A program made the translations under genes and the position numbers. A DNA stretch of 64,000 nt from Maritimibacter alkaliphilus (GTDB lineage Bacteria > Pseudomonadota > Alphaproteobacteria > Rhodobacterales > Rhodobacteraceae): contig NZ_JAHVIT010000004.1 in the NCBI RefSeq assembly GCF_019801605.1, positions 124,001-188,000 of the forward strand, read 5' to 3'. Positions 51,635 to 61,149 of the stretch are shown here, piece after piece; within the stretch, counting starts at the first letter, position 1; every line of letters begins with the position of its first letter. The notes beneath the pieces are model-generated. The model worked only from the letters and a program-made list of their open reading frames with translations, was not told the origin of the DNA and did no database searches.

Positions 51635-52846
51635 TCAGACGGTCCAGAGTTGGAGCGGCAGCGCGCTGAAGGTCTCGACCCCGCGGCCCTCCTCGCCGAT
51701 GGCGAAGGTCTGGCCCACCCCTGCCACGAGGCCGGTTTCGGTGTCGGGGATCATGATGTGCACGAAGAAGACCATGCCGGGGGTCAGCACCAGCGGGTTG
51801 CCGGTGTAGATCATCGGCGGCACGTCCATCCAGGTCGGCTTGAAGGTACAGCCGAGCGCATAGCCGCAGGCGGCATAGCGCGCCTTGGCAAAGCCCGCGC
51901 CGTCCAGCACGCTGCGGTGGATGTCGTCCAGCGTGCCCAGCCGTTCGCCGGGCACCGCGGCCTCCTTGATCCGTTCCAGCGCCTCGATGGCGACACCCAT
52001 CTGGCTGACCTGCCGCGGGTCGGTCCTGCCGACCGAGACGGTGTGTTCGATCACCACGTGGTAGCGGCAGGCAGAGCCCGCCAGTTCGATCAGGACCTGA
52101 TCGTCCGCCTCGATGCGCCGCGGTCCGCCAATGCCGCGCCCGAAGAGCGCGCGGGGTCCCACGTTCACCAGCGGCCCGCCAGAGGGCATGTCCGCCCCCG
52201 CACCCAGCATCGCCGTGACCGCAGCGCCTGAGAGCGCGGAGTCGAAGGCGCCCGGCCGGGCGGCCTCGATCGCGGCCATGGTGGCGGTATCGGCGAGGCG
52301 CCCGGCGGCGCGGGTGTAGTCGAGCTCCATCGGCGATTTCACGAGGCGCTGCCCGCGCACGATGTCGGAGGCATCCTCCAGCGTGCAGAAGCCCGCCATC
52401 GCCGCCTCGACCGAGCGGCCATTGGCGGCTGTCAGACCATAGGTGGCGAATTCCACGCCCACCTTGGCGCCACGCAGCCCCATCTCGTCCAGCAGGTTGC
52501 GCAGGTCGATGGCGGGGTTGGCGTCCTCGGCGTTCAGCCAGATGCGCACGTCGTCATAGAGCGAATTGACCTCGGCCTGCCGCTTGTCCGGCGTGCGGGT
52601 CAGCAGGGTGAGGGGCCCGTCGGCCGCGGTCAGGATGCCGACCTGAAAGAAGACATACCCCGCCGTATCGAACCCGGTGAGGTAGAAGTGGCTCTCCTGC
52701 GCGAAGACCAGCAGCGCGTCGATGCCGCGCGCGGCCATCTGGGCCCGGGTGCGGGCGATGCGGGCGCGATACTCGGCTTCCGGGAACCGCAGGGAGACGG
52801 CGCCATTGGCGCTCTGGCCGGTGTATTCGAGGGCGAGGTCGGTCAT
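51635..52846 (-). CDS. M24 (creatinase/prolidase-fold) protein 1, metal ligands altered
   Basis: A 403-residue protein with the creatinase-type N-terminal domain ('GIDALLVFAQESHFYLTGFDTAGYVFFQ') and the pita-bread C-terminal domain. M24 metallopeptidases use two Asp, one His and two Glu; here the corresponding segments read 'LIELAGSACRYHVVIEHTVSVG', 'GYALGCTFKPTWMDVP' and 'GVGQTFAIG', so most ligands are replaced. This resembles metal-independent creatinase-type members. A histidine in 'CRYHVV' is a candidate for catalysis. It overlaps the M20 gene by 4 bases and is the last gene of the operon led by the dipeptide-type transporter. Confidence 0.85.
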   Translation of the reverse strand: MTDLALEYTGQSANGAVSLRFPEAEYRARIARTRAQMAARGIDALLVFAQESHFYLTGFDTAGYVFFQVGILTAADGPLTLLTRTPDKRQAEVNSLYDDVRIWLNAEDANPAIDLRNLLDEMGLRGAKVGVEFATYGLTAANGRSVEAAMAGFCTLEDASDIVRGQRLVKSPMELDYTRAAGRLADTATMAAIEAARPGAFDSALSGAAVTAMLGAGADMPSGGPLVNVGPRALFGRGIGGPRRIEADDQVLIELAGSACRYHVVIEHTVSVGRTDPRQVSQMGVAIEALERIKEAAVPGERLGTLDDIHRSVLDGAGFAKARYAACGYALGCTFKPTWMDVPPMIYTGNPLVLTPGMVFFVHIMIPDTETGLVAGVGQTFAIGEEGRGVETFSALPLQLWTV

Positions 52847-54078
52847 GCCAGTTCACAGATATCGCAGAGGGTCATCAGGTAGATGCGGATGCAGTCGAGG
52901 TAATCGGTGATCTCGACCCGCTCGTCGGGCATGGTGTTGAACTTGCCGCCCGGGCCGCAGACGATCCCCTCCATGCCGCCATGTTCATAGAGATGCCCCG
53001 CGTCGGTGCCGAAGTAGCCCGGGGGCGTGATCGCCCCGGTGGGCTGGGGCACGCCGCGCACCGCCTCGTAGGCGGCGTTGATCGCGGTGACGATGTGGCT
53101 GTCGCGGGAGACCTCGAAGGCGGGCATGATCGGGCGGCCTTCCTTGGCCTCCGAGCGGACGGTGGCCTTGAGGCCCGGCATCCGCTCGGCCAGCCCGTCC
53201 AGCACGCGCTGGATGTCGGCGAGGGCATTCGCCTCCGTCTGGCCCGGCCCGTAGCGGCCCGAGCCCTTGAGCCGCACGAAATCGGCCACCTGCGGAGGGC
53301 GCCATTCATGCAGGTCGCGGCCGAGCGCCCCGTGCATCACGCCCACGTGGACGCGGTTGATCGAGCGGTGTTCCTCGCTCGGCGCGTCGGAGAAGGTCAT
53401 CTCCGTCAGCTCGGGGATCAGGGTGCAGGCCGCGAGGATGGCATCCACCGCCGCTTCGCGTTTCGACAGGTGGCGGGTGACGCCTTCCAGCTCGATCACG
53501 AAGGTGAAGGCGGCGGCATGCATCGTCACGGCCTGAAGGTCCGAGGGTTCGGAGTTGATGAAGTAATCCGCCCGCAGCCCCGCGTTCACCGCGGCCAGCG
53601 TGCCGACCCCGCCCTGAAGCTCGCCGATGACGAAGGTCAGGATCACGTCGCCCTTGAGGCGCACGCCGTTGCGGATCAGCGTTTCGACCGCCGAGAGATA
53701 GGCCGCGTCGCCCGCCTTCATGTTCGACACGCCGATGCCGTAGATGAATTCCTCGTCGATTTTCCCTTCCCAGGGATCGACCGTCCAGCCCTCGGTGGCG
53801 GGGTTGGTGTCGAGGTGGCCGTTGAACAGCAGGCTCTTGCCGCCGCCGGTGCCGCGCCAGATGCCGATGGCGTTCACGCGCTCGCCCTCGACCGGCATCA
53901 GGTAGGCCTCGTCGAGGCCGATTTCCTGCATCACCGCGACCATGCGTTCGGCCAGCACACGCTCGCCCGGGGTTTCCGAGTAGCTCTTGTGCTGGACCAT
54001 GTCCGCGAGGCGCGACAGGCAGGCGGGGGCGTCGATGCTGTCGGCAAGCGCCTTGGGGTCGAAGGTGGGCGAGGTCAT
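52843..54078 (-). CDS. M20-family (ArgE/DapE-fold) protein with altered metal site
   Basis: A 411-residue protein of the M20 fold. The first metal histidine and aspartate are kept in 'LFNGHLDTNP', and 'NSEPSDL' is normal. The bridging-Asp motif reads 'GVSNMKAG' (Asn instead of Asp), the Glu-Glu pair reads 'GELQGG' (Leu for the second Glu), and the last His motif reads 'NTMPDERV'. Thus three metal ligands are changed. It may bind one metal or act as a non-hydrolytic or altered-specificity enzyme. The start overlaps the ABC ATPase stop by 4 bases. Confidence 0.84.
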   Translation of the reverse strand: MTSPTFDPKALADSIDAPACLSRLADMVQHKSYSETPGERVLAERMVAVMQEIGLDEAYLMPVEGERVNAIGIWRGTGGGKSLLFNGHLDTNPATEGWTVDPWEGKIDEEFIYGIGVSNMKAGDAAYLSAVETLIRNGVRLKGDVILTFVIGELQGGVGTLAAVNAGLRADYFINSEPSDLQAVTMHAAAFTFVIELEGVTRHLSKREAAVDAILAACTLIPELTEMTFSDAPSEEHRSINRVHVGVMHGALGRDLHEWRPPQVADFVRLKGSGRYGPGQTEANALADIQRVLDGLAERMPGLKATVRSEAKEGRPIMPAFEVSRDSHIVTAINAAYEAVRGVPQPTGAITPPGYFGTDAGHLYEHGGMEGIVCGPGGKFNTMPDERVEITDYLDCIRIYLMTLCDICELA

Positions 54079-55763
54079 GCTTGGGGCTCCATCAGGTCCG
54101 GCTGGTCTTCGGGACGGTGCGGCACCGGCACCGCGTTCAGCAGCGCCTGCGTGTAGGGGTGCCGCTCGGGCGATCCGGCGTCCGCCACGTCGAAGGCATC
54201 GACCAGCGCGCCGCGCTGGAAGACGACGATCCGATGCGCCAGCTGGCGGATCAGGTTGAGGTCATGGGTGATGAAGATGCAGGCCGCGCCGGAACGCTTT
54301 TGCAGGTCCACCAGCAGCCGCGCGACAGCAGCCTGCACCGAAACGTCGAGCGCGGCGGTGATCTCGTCGCAGATCACCAGACGCGGTTCGGCGGCAAAGG
54401 CCCGGGCGATCGCCACGCGCTGCTTTTCCCCGCCCGACAGCTGGTGCGGATAGCGGCTGGCATACTCCGCCGGCAGCAACACCATCTCCAGCAGCTCGCG
54501 CACCCGTTGGCGCACCTCGCCCGCGGGGCAGAGCTTGTAGAGCTTCAGCGGGCGCGAGAGGATGCCCCCGATGGTTTCGCGCGGGTTCAGGCTCGAATCC
54601 GGGTGCTGGAAGATGATCTGCACATCGCGGCGATACTTGCGGTCGAAAGCCTCGCGCGAGGCGAAGCTGCGCCCGTCGAAACGGATCTCGCCCTCGAAAG
54701 GGTTCAGCCCGGTTGCCGCCTTGGCGATGGTGGACTTGCCCGATCCGCTTTCGCCCACGATGCCCAGCAACTCGCCCGGGCGGACGTCCAGCGTGATGTT
54801 GCGCGCGCCCCAGTGGGCGGCGGCACTCTTGTCCAGCATCCGGGTCAGCCAGCCGGGGGCATTGTACTGCACGCCCACGTCACGCGCCTCGAAAAGCGGC
54901 GTGTCCTCGGTGGGGGCGGGCAGGGCCAGCCGGTCCTCGGGCCGGGGCAGGGCGGCCAGCAGCTTGCGCGTGTAGGGGTGCTCCGGCGCGCCAAAGACGG
55001 TTTCCAGATCGCCCTGTTCGACGATCTTGCCCTTGTGGATGACCGACACCTTCGAGGCGATCCGCGCCACCAGCCCGAGGTCATGGGTGATGTAGAGCGC
55101 GGCCACCCCGGTCTCTTCCCGCAGGCGGATGAAGAGGTCGAGGATCTGGTTCGCCGTCAGGATGTCGAGCGCGGTGGTCGGCTCGTCGAAGATGATCAGC
55201 TCGGGATTGCAGGCGAAGGCGGTGGCGATCACGACGCGCTGCTTCTCGCCGCCCGAACATTCATGCGGGTAGCGCAGCATCATCTCGGCGGGCTTGGCGA
55301 TGCCGGTGCGGGCCAGGGCTGCCTCGCCCTCGGCCCAGGCCTCCTTCTGGGACATGCCGCGGTGCCGGATCAGCACCTCTGCCAGCTGTTCCCCCAGACG
55401 CATGGTCGGGTTCAGCGACGAGGAGGGGTCCTGGTAGACCATCGCGATGCGGCGGCCGCGCAGGGCCTCCAGCTCGGCCCGGCCCTTGCCGATCATGTCC
55501 TCGCCCGACAGCAGGATCGCGCCGCCGGTGTCGCGGGCGTTCTCGGCCATGTAGCGGGTGATGGCCCAGGCCAGCGTCGACTTGCCCGAGCCGCTTTCGC
55601 CGACAAGGGCGTGGGTCTCGCCGCGCCAGATCATCAGCGAGACGTCGTCGAGCGCGGTGGTGGTCCCGGACTCGGTGTCATAGGCCATCGAGTAGTGGCG
55701 CACGTCGAGGACGGGGGCCTCGGCCTGCGGTTTGCCCCGGTCGGTGCGGATACGGCTGCTCAT
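54075..55763 (-). CDS. Fused two-domain dipeptide-type ABC ATPase
   Basis: A 562-residue protein with two ATPase domains. Both have intact Walker A (GESGSGKST), signatures CSGGEKQR and LSGGEKQR, and Walker B with glutamate ('LIIFDEPT' and 'LVICDEIT'). It drives the permease pair encoded just upstream. Its start overlaps the DppC-like stop by one base and its end overlaps the M20 gene by four, so the whole operon is tightly coupled. It is a second, independent Dpp-type importer in this window, distinct in sequence from that at 23550-25205. Confidence 0.92.
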   Translation of the reverse strand: MSSRIRTDRGKPQAEAPVLDVRHYSMAYDTESGTTTALDDVSLMIWRGETHALVGESGSGKSTLAWAITRYMAENARDTGGAILLSGEDMIGKGRAELEALRGRRIAMVYQDPSSSLNPTMRLGEQLAEVLIRHRGMSQKEAWAEGEAALARTGIAKPAEMMLRYPHECSGGEKQRVVIATAFACNPELIIFDEPTTALDILTANQILDLFIRLREETGVAALYITHDLGLVARIASKVSVIHKGKIVEQGDLETVFGAPEHPYTRKLLAALPRPEDRLALPAPTEDTPLFEARDVGVQYNAPGWLTRMLDKSAAAHWGARNITLDVRPGELLGIVGESGSGKSTIAKAATGLNPFEGEIRFDGRSFASREAFDRKYRRDVQIIFQHPDSSLNPRETIGGILSRPLKLYKLCPAGEVRQRVRELLEMVLLPAEYASRYPHQLSGGEKQRVAIARAFAAEPRLVICDEITAALDVSVQAAVARLLVDLQKRSGAACIFITHDLNLIRQLAHRIVVFQRGALVDAFDVADAGSPERHPYTQALLNAVPVPHRPEDQPDLMEPQA

Positions 55764-56581
55764 CAGTGGCCCCTCTTCGGATCGAAGGCGTCACGCAGGG
55801 CGTCGCCGAACAGGTTGAAGCCCAAGGCGGTGATCGCGATGGCGAGGCCCGGCACGGCCACACACCACGGGTTGCGGAACATGAACTGCCGCGCCTCGGC
55901 GACCATCAGGCCCCATTCGGTCGAGGGCGGCTGCGCGCCGAGGCCGAGGAAGCCGAGGGTCGCACCGATCATGATGGCAAAGCTGACGCGGATCGTCGCC
56001 TCGACGATGATCGGGCCGAGGGCGTTGGGCAGCACCTCGCGGCCCACGATCCAGGCGCGGCTTTCGCCCCGGGCCTGGGCCGCCAGGACATATTCCCGGG
56101 TCCGGACGGAAAGCACCGCGCTGCGGGCAATCCGGGCCATGCCGGGGGTGAAGGTGACGGCCACGGCCAGCATCGCCTGCGTCGTGCCGCCGCCGAGGAA
56201 GGTGACGATCAGCAGGGTGAAGAGCAGCTCGGGCATGGCCAGCATGCCGTCGAGGATGCGCATGATGATGCTGTCGGTGCGCCCGCCCGCGACACCGGCG
56301 ATCACGCCGATGACAGAGCCGACGCCGACGCCAAGCACGGTGGCGCCAAGGCCGAAGGCCACGGTGGAGGGCGCGCCGCTGAGGATGCGCGAGAGCAGGT
56401 CGCGGCCATATTGGTCGGTGCCCAGCCAATGCGCCATGGAGGGGCCCTGAAGACGGGCGCGGGCATCAAAGGCCTGCGGGTCATAGGGCGCGATCCACGG
56501 GCCGAAGACGGTGGCGAAGAGGACGATGGTCAGCAGGATCACGCCAATGATCCCGGTGGGAGACTTGAAAATCTTACGCAT
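55763..56581 (-). CDS. Dipeptide-type ABC permease (DppC-like)
   Basis: A 272-residue permease with about six transmembrane segments, the DppC motif 'HWLGTDQYGRDLLSRILSGA' near residue 50 and the cytoplasmic loop 'REYVLAAQARGESRAWIVGREVLPN'. 'GFLGLGAQPPSTEWGLMVAEA' is also typical. It overlaps the DppB-like gene by 8 bases. Confidence 0.92.
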   Translation of the reverse strand: MRKIFKSPTGIIGVILLTIVLFATVFGPWIAPYDPQAFDARARLQGPSMAHWLGTDQYGRDLLSRILSGAPSTVAFGLGATVLGVGVGSVIGVIAGVAGGRTDSIIMRILDGMLAMPELLFTLLIVTFLGGGTTQAMLAVAVTFTPGMARIARSAVLSVRTREYVLAAQARGESRAWIVGREVLPNALGPIIVEATIRVSFAIMIGATLGFLGLGAQPPSTEWGLMVAEARQFMFRNPWCVAVPGLAIAITALGFNLFGDALRDAFDPKRGH

Positions 56582-57524
56582 AGCGCACCCGCGGATCGAG
56601 CTTGGCGATGATCAGGTCGGCAATCAGGTTGGAGATGGCATAGACCACCGCCAGCAGGAGTGTGACGGCCTGAATGACGGGCAGGTCGCGGTTTTGCAGC
56701 GCGTAGATCAGCAGCCGGCCGAGGCCGGGCCAGGCAAAGATCTCCTCCACCACGATGATGCCGCCCAGCAGGTAGCCGATGTCGAGCGAGATCACCGCGA
56801 CGGCCGGGGCCAGCGAGTTCGGCAGCGCGTGGCGCCGGATGACGCGGCCCTCGGGCACGCCCTTGAGGCGGGCCGCGCGGACGTAGTCGGAGGTCAGCAC
56901 CTCGGAGAGCTCAGAGCGGACCTGACGCGAGATATGGGCCATCAGGATCAGCCCCAGCGTGGCCGAGGGCAGGATGGCATGTTCGATGAAGCCGCCGAAA
57001 TCCTCCGCCGGCGAGACGAAGCCGCCCGCGGGCAGCAACTGGCGCACCGGATCGGCGAAGAAGACCAGCAGCAGCGTGGCGGTGACGAATTCAGGCAGCG
57101 CGGTGCCGACATAGGAAATGAGGCCGATGCCCAGATCCCAGCCGGTGCCCCGCTTCAGCGCCGCGAGCGTGCCGAGCGGGATCGCGATCACGGTGACCGC
57201 CACAAGGGCGATCGCCGCAAGGGCCATGGAGTTCCAGAAAGCCTCGCCCACGACCTCGGCGACCGGCAATTGCAGCCTCAGGGAGGTGCCGAAATCGCCG
57301 TGCAGGACGCCGCCGACCCAGTGCAGGTATTGCACGAGGACCGGCTGGTCGAGCCCGAGCTGGCGTTCCATCGCGGCGAGGTTCTCGGCAGAGGCGTTCT
57401 CTCCGAGGATCATCAGCGCGGCGTTGCCCGGCAGGATGGTGGTGATGGCGAAGACGGCAACGCTGACGATGCAAAGCACCGCCAGCACTGCGCCGAGTCG
57501 TCTTAGGAAGTAGGCGAGACTCAC
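56574..57524 (-). CDS. Dipeptide-type ABC permease (DppB-like)
   Basis: A 316-residue permease with an N-terminal 'YFLRRLGAVLAVLCIVSVAVFAI' helix and the cytoplasmic loop 'SDYVRAARLKGVPEGRVIRRHALPNSLAP'. About six transmembrane helices are visible. It starts ten bases after the binding-protein stop and forms a channel with the DppC-like protein. Confidence 0.92.
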   Translation of the reverse strand: MSLAYFLRRLGAVLAVLCIVSVAVFAITTILPGNAALMILGENASAENLAAMERQLGLDQPVLVQYLHWVGGVLHGDFGTSLRLQLPVAEVVGEAFWNSMALAAIALVAVTVIAIPLGTLAALKRGTGWDLGIGLISYVGTALPEFVTATLLLVFFADPVRQLLPAGGFVSPAEDFGGFIEHAILPSATLGLILMAHISRQVRSELSEVLTSDYVRAARLKGVPEGRVIRRHALPNSLAPAVAVISLDIGYLLGGIIVVEEIFAWPGLGRLLIYALQNRDLPVIQAVTLLLAVVYAISNLIADLIIAKLDPRVRYA

Positions 57525-57534
57525 TGGTGTTTCC

Positions 57535-59076
57535 TCAGGCCTTGTTCATCCAGACATCCTCGATGAAGAAGAACCGCGAGATCGGCGCGATGTGCCAATC
57601 GACAGTGGTCTCCCGCGAGGCGGTCAGGACGTCTTCGAAGAAGGGAACGATGTAGGGGCTCTGCTCCAGCTCCAGCGCCTGCGCCTTGGCATAGATCTCG
57701 GCCCGCTTCTCGGGATCGACGGTCGAACGGCCCTCGGCCACGAGCGCGTCGAACGCCTCGTTCTTCCACTCGGTGTCTTGGTAGGAGGCGTCCGAGGTCA
57801 GCAGCAGGTTGTAGGTCGCGTCGATGGTGGGCTGCATGCCCCAGTAGCCGATGTAGAAATCGCCCTTCATCCATTCCTCTGCGAGGTAGGTGTCGTGCGG
57901 CATCGTCTTGATCTCGACGTCGAAGCCCGCGGCGCCGGCGGTCTGCTGGATCGCGATCGCGGTCTGGGCCCGGATCGCCGGACGGTCGGAGGCGACGAGG
58001 GTCACCTTCAGGCCATCGGGATAGCCGGCTTCGGCCAGCAGGGCGCGGGCGGCCTCGGGATCGTAGGGGATCACGGGCTTGTCGGTCGCGTATTCGATCT
58101 CCGGCGCGACGATCGAGTCGTAGGCCGGGCGGCCGAGACCTTCGAGGATGACCTCGACCAGCAGTTCGCGGTCCACGGCCATGCCGAAGGCCTTGCGAAC
58201 GCGGACGTCGTTCCACGGTTCCTGGTCCTGACGCATGACGACGCAGACGTAGCGGCCCGAGCCGACCTGCTGTGCCTCGACGCCGGCGCTGTCCGAAATA
58301 CGCTGGAAGTCGGCCTGCTGGACGGTCAGCATGACGTCGGTCGCGCCGGACAGGAAGTTGGCGGTTTCGGCCGCGAGGTCGGGGAAGAGCATCATCTCCA
58401 CTGCGTCCAGGTAGGGCTGGCCGGGCTTGTAGTAGGTCTCGTTCTTCACGAGGCGGACCATGCGGGCGCTGTCATAGGTCTCCAGCTTGAACGGGCCGGT
58501 GCCGTTCGCCGTGGTGTCCAGCTTGCTCAGGTCGCCTTCGAGCGCCGCGCGCGACAGGATGCGTGCGTTGGCGTGGGCGGTGGAATAGGGCAGGTCCGCG
58601 AAGGGGGCGCTGAGGGTGAATTTCACCGTCAGGTCATCCAGGGCTTCGACCTTTTCGACCATCTTCAGCACCGAACGGGCGGCCGAGGGGATGTCGGGGT
58701 TCAGAATCGCCTCGTAGGTGGCGACCACGTCATCGGCGGTGAAAGGCGTGCCATCGTGGAAAGTGACACCTTCGCGCAGGATGAAGGTGAACTCGGTCGC
58801 GTCGTCGTTCGCGCTCCACTCGGTGGCGAGGTCCGGGTGCGGCTGGTTGTCCAGACCGGTGCGGGTCAGGCCGGAATAGAGCATGTCGATGCAGGGGTAT
58901 TCCGCCGGGCCCGACAGGCTGAGGACGTTCAGGGTGGCGATCCGGGTCGAGTGGCTGATCTTCAGCGTGCCGCCCGAGACGGGCGTGGCGCCCTGGGCAA
59001 AGCTCATGCCCGGCAGGGCGGTGCTGGCCGCAAGCCCCATCAGGACGTGACGGCGGGAGAGGGTGAAGTGGCTCAT
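57535..59076 (-). CDS. Dipeptide-type ABC substrate-binding protein, Tat-exported
   Basis: A 513-residue SBP_bac_5 protein. The signal region 'TLSRRHVLMGLAASTALPGMSFA' has a twin-arginine motif, so export probably uses the Tat route. Family motifs follow: 'FTFILREGVTFHDGTPFTADDVVATYEAI' and 'TANGTGPFKLETYDSARMVRLV'. It is the first gene after the second M24 gene in the minus-strand operon. The ligand is not readable; the linked amidohydrolases suggest an amide or peptide-like compound. Confidence 0.9.
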   Translation of the reverse strand: MSHFTLSRRHVLMGLAASTALPGMSFAQGATPVSGGTLKISHSTRIATLNVLSLSGPAEYPCIDMLYSGLTRTGLDNQPHPDLATEWSANDDATEFTFILREGVTFHDGTPFTADDVVATYEAILNPDIPSAARSVLKMVEKVEALDDLTVKFTLSAPFADLPYSTAHANARILSRAALEGDLSKLDTTANGTGPFKLETYDSARMVRLVKNETYYKPGQPYLDAVEMMLFPDLAAETANFLSGATDVMLTVQQADFQRISDSAGVEAQQVGSGRYVCVVMRQDQEPWNDVRVRKAFGMAVDRELLVEVILEGLGRPAYDSIVAPEIEYATDKPVIPYDPEAARALLAEAGYPDGLKVTLVASDRPAIRAQTAIAIQQTAGAAGFDVEIKTMPHDTYLAEEWMKGDFYIGYWGMQPTIDATYNLLLTSDASYQDTEWKNEAFDALVAEGRSTVDPEKRAEIYAKAQALELEQSPYIVPFFEDVLTASRETTVDWHIAPISRFFFIEDVWMNKA

Positions 59077-59137
59077 TGTGGTCTCCGTGCTGGTGTGCCC
59101 TCGCGGGCGCTTTTGTTGTTTGGGGGGGTCTTCGGGA

Positions 59138-60316
59138 TCACGTGATGACGGTCAGCTCGTCCGGCAGGTAGGTCAGTACCTCCGGCGCGCCTTCGGTGAC
59201 GAGCAGCGTATGCCCGACCCCCATGGCGAGGCCGGTGTCCCCGTCGCCGTTCATCACGTGGTAGAAGAGGGTCATGCCCGGCTCGCAGCGCATCTGGGCG
59301 CCGGGGTAGATCATCGGCGGCACGTCCATCGAGGTGGGCGCATAGGAAATGCCCACCGAATAGCCCGTGGCGCCATAACGCGCGCGGCCATAGCCGGCGG
59401 CGTCGAGGCCGTTGGCATAGGCATCGAAAATCTCGCCCAGCGTCGTGCCGGGGCGGGCGAGGTCGGTCATCTTGGTCAGGACCTCGCGGCCCACATCATA
59501 CATGTGGCGCTGCTTGTCGGGGACCTGGCCGAAGAGGACGGTCCACTCGGTCTTCACGTTGTAGTGGCGGTAGGCCACCGGGTACTCGACCAGGATCTGG
59601 TCCTGGGCCTCCAGCTTGCGTGGCTTGGTGACGCCCCGGCCAAAGACCGCGCGTTCGCCCGAGTTGAAGAGCGGCGCGTTCGGCGGCATGTCCGCCCCAT
59701 CGCCAAGGATCGAGGCGAGGTAGGCGGCCTTCAGGTCGCTGTCGAGCAGCCCGGGGCGCGCCGTTTCGATCACCGCGTCGAGCGCGCGGTCGCAGATCTT
59801 GCCTGCGGTGCGCATGATGTCGATTTCCGCGGGGCTTTTCACCAGCCGCAGGAAGCGCAGCATCTGCTCGTCATGTTCCAGCCGGCACCAGTCGCCGAAG
59901 GTCTGCTGGCAGCGCCAGAGGTTCCAGCCGGTCAGCCCGTGGGTGTTGAGCTCGATCAGCACGCGGCCGCCTTGCAGCCCCAGTTCGTCCAGGATGGCCT
60001 TCAGGTCTGCGGCGGGGTTCGCGTCGTCGGCGTCTTGCCAGATGCGGATGTCCTCGATGGTCGAGGTCATCTTGGCCTGCAGCAGGTCGGGCCGGCGGGT
60101 CAGCAGGGTGATCGGTCGGTCATCCGCCGTCACCACCGCGCATTGGAAGAAGACGAAGCCGCCCGAATCGTAGCCGGTGAGCCAGAACAGGCTCTCCTGG
60201 CTGAAGACGAGCATCGCATCGGCACCCGTTTCGCGCAGCTTGGCGCGCAGCCTGTCCTGACGGGCAAGCAGGTCTGTCTTGGGGAAGGGAAGCATGGATT
60301 GGGGTGTGACGGACAC
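59138..60316 (-). CDS. M24 (creatinase/prolidase-fold) protein 2, metal ligands altered
   Basis: A 392-residue paralogue of the M24 protein at 51635: 'ADAMLVFSQESLFWLTGYDSGGFVFFQ' and 'GADMPPNAPLFNSGERAVFGRG' have close counterparts there. The catalytic-domain segments 'LVEYPVAYRHYNVKTEWTVLFG' and 'GYSVGISYAPTSMDVPPMIYPG' again lack the M24 aspartate and histidine metal ligands. The GTG at 60316 is chosen because AAGGAG lies seven bases upstream; ATG 60295 is an alternative. It is divergent from the GntR gene and precedes the binding-protein gene. Confidence 0.85.
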   Translation of the reverse strand: MSVTPQSMLPFPKTDLLARQDRLRAKLRETGADAMLVFSQESLFWLTGYDSGGFVFFQCAVVTADDRPITLLTRRPDLLQAKMTSTIEDIRIWQDADDANPAADLKAILDELGLQGGRVLIELNTHGLTGWNLWRCQQTFGDWCRLEHDEQMLRFLRLVKSPAEIDIMRTAGKICDRALDAVIETARPGLLDSDLKAAYLASILGDGADMPPNAPLFNSGERAVFGRGVTKPRKLEAQDQILVEYPVAYRHYNVKTEWTVLFGQVPDKQRHMYDVGREVLTKMTDLARPGTTLGEIFDAYANGLDAAGYGRARYGATGYSVGISYAPTSMDVPPMIYPGAQMRCEPGMTLFYHVMNGDGDTGLAMGVGHTLLVTEGAPEVLTYLPDELTVIT

Positions 60317-60381
60317 GGGGCAGGCTCCTTCAGGCGCTTTGGCCTTCAAGTCGGAAAGTCTTTGCACTGACGTTATGCGCT

Positions 60382-60392
60382 CGGTATACCAG
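60382..60392. promoter_or_regulatory. Candidate FCD-GntR operator, copy 1
   Basis: The minus strand reads TGGTATACCGA around the perfect dyad GGTATACC (60383-60390). It lies 66 bases upstream of the M24 start and 107 bases upstream of the GntR start. The same 11 bases recur at 62566-62576. TTGGTATACCAA-like dyads are bound by many FCD-type GntR regulators. Confidence 0.55.
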
Positions 60393-60498
60393 TGGTCAAC
60401 CGACGGAATACATTTCGAACACCGAGATCGCGCAACTTGCCCGATATGGGGCATTTCGGGCAGAAGGCTGCAATGCGCGCACAATCGGAGACCGCCTG

Positions 60499-61149
60499 AT
60501 GCTGACCACGCCCGACAAACGACTCGCCCTGCAGGCCTATGACCGGCTGCTCGAGCTGATTCAGGGTGCCGAGCTGAAGCCCGGCGACGTGATCAACGAA
60601 CGTCGCATGGCCGAGCTGCTGGACATGTCGCGGACGCCGGTGCGTGATGCGCTCCTCATGCTCGAAGGTGAAGGGCTGCTGATCCGTTACGGCCGGGCGC
60701 TGCAGGTCAAGCAGATGCGGATCGAGGATTTCATGGACACTCTTCAGATCCGGATGCTGCTGGAACCCGCGACCGCGCGCATGGCGGCGGGTCACATGGC
60801 AGCGGAAGAGATCGCGGCGCTGCGGGCCGATCTGGAGCAGGTGCTGGCCTCCGAGGTGGATGGCCGCGCTGACCGCGCGCTCGTGCGGGACATCGACGAA
60901 CGGCTGCACGGCGGAATCGCGGATGCGGCGGGCAACCCCCAGCTGGGCCAGTTGATCCGCACCCTGCGGCGCCAGACCCAGATGTTCGACCTGCGCGCCG
61001 TGCCGGAGCGCCTCGCGGACACCTGCCGCGAACATAGCATCATCCTCGACGCCATAGCGGGCGGCGACGGCGAGGCCGCCGCGGCCGAGATGAGCGCCCA
61101 CCTTCAGGGCGTTCGGGACAGTATTATCAAGAGATTGAGCAGAGCATGA
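60499..61149 (+). CDS. GntR-family (FCD-type) regulator of the amidohydrolase island
   Basis: A 216-residue regulator with an N-terminal winged helix ('LKPGDVINERRMAELLDMSRTPVRDALLMLEGEGLLIRYG', about residues 26-65) and a helical FCD domain whose histidines ('DERLHGGIADAAGNPQL', 'CREHSIILDAI') usually bind a metal. It is divergent from the M24-ABC operon and co-transcribed with the hydrolase that follows (ATGA overlap). The GGTATACC sites on both sides suggest it controls both arms. Confidence 0.9.
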   Translation: MLTTPDKRLALQAYDRLLELIQGAELKPGDVINERRMAELLDMSRTPVRDALLMLEGEGLLIRYGRALQVKQMRIEDFMDTLQIRMLLEPATARMAAGHMAAEEIAALRADLEQVLASEVDGRADRALVRDIDERLHGGIADAAGNPQLGQLIRTLRRQTQMFDLRAVPERLADTCREHSIILDAIAGGDGEAAAAEMSAHLQGVRDSIIKRLSRA

